DNA of 64,000 nt from Streptomyces carminius (GTDB lineage: Bacteria; Actinomycetota; Actinomycetes; Streptomycetales; Streptomycetaceae), in the NCBI RefSeq assembly GCF_002794255.1, contig NZ_PGGW01000039.1, positions 225,468 to 289,467 of the forward strand, read 5' to 3'. Numbering within the stretch: position 1 is the stretch's first letter; every line of letters starts with the position of its first letter. Positions 63,999 through 64,000 of the stretch are shown one piece after another. The translations under genes were made by a program, and so were the position numbers. Below the pieces are notes generated by a model, which worked only from the letters and a program-made list of their open reading frames with translations, was not told where the DNA came from and did not search any database.

Positions 63999-64000
63999 CG

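Overview
The window is about 64 kb of very GC-rich chromosome. Codons end almost always in G or C, GTG starts are common, and many genes overlap by 4 bp (ATGA/GTGA). The content (SsgA-like sporulation protein, rodlin-like secreted proteins, RpfB, Pmt, TamR/tam, a galTEK operon, CebR and Ni-box operators) points to Streptomyces or a close relative. From memory, the gene set matches a conserved core-chromosome region of Streptomyces that carries ispE-ksgA-rpfB-tatD, rsmI, pmt, gal, ppc, pth, rplY, prs and glmU. No rRNA, tRNA, CRISPR array, prophage or intact insertion sequence was found.

Layout. 0-2.7 kb: the end of a flavin monooxygenase (Baeyer-Villiger type), an alpha/beta hydrolase and an SDR in one tight operon, which would suit alcohol to ketone to ester/lactone to acid degradation. 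2.8-8 kb: two small proteins, a giant tricorn-type protease and an SsgA-like protein. 8.2-11 kb: an ECF metal transporter (CbiM with a fused PDGLE tail, CbiQ, CbiO) behind a near-consensus nickel-responsive Nur box. 11-16 kb: a serine hydrolase, an AA10 LPMO behind a perfect CebR operator, an SDR and an acyltransferase-3 protein. 16-23.4 kb: the housekeeping block rpfB-ksgA-ispE, tatD, a zinc-ribbon protein, rsmI and a probably leaderless pmt. 23.6-29.3 kb: two rodlin-like secreted proteins, a penicillin-binding protein, MerR/thioredoxin, a DCC-family protein and an unknown protein. 29.5-36 kb: an ABC-F ATPase, two tandem membrane-anchored beta-propeller paralogues (one with a large internal deletion), an atypical response regulator without its phospho-acceptor Asp, and a small membrane protein.

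36-43 kb: a sodium:solute symporter divergent from galT-galE-galK, then a second, canonical LuxR response regulator. 42.5-50.7 kb is regulator-rich accessory-like sequence: tamR/tam; AraC with an ABM monooxygenase, an esterase and an SDR; MarR with a membrane protein; SDR with a divergent TetR. A lower-GC non-coding patch at about 47.4-47.8 kb may be a degraded mobile element. 50.8-64 kb: a desaturase-TetR operon with a paired palindromic operator, ppc, a secreted LADTG-anchored repeat protein, a membrane protein, pth, rplY, prs, glmU, a DivIVA-like coiled-coil protein and, at the right edge, a truncated deaminase plus SUKH-type fusion.

Working together: the gal genes plus the symporter form a likely galactose uptake and Leloir module. 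ppc, prs, glmU, pth and rplY supply central metabolism, cell-wall precursors and translation. RpfB, the PBP, the LADTG protein, Pmt and the rodlin-like proteins act at the cell surface. The most distinctive signals are the operators whose regulator class can be named (Nur, CebR, TamR-type, TetR and MarR palindromes) and several lineage-specific protein oddities listed under findings.
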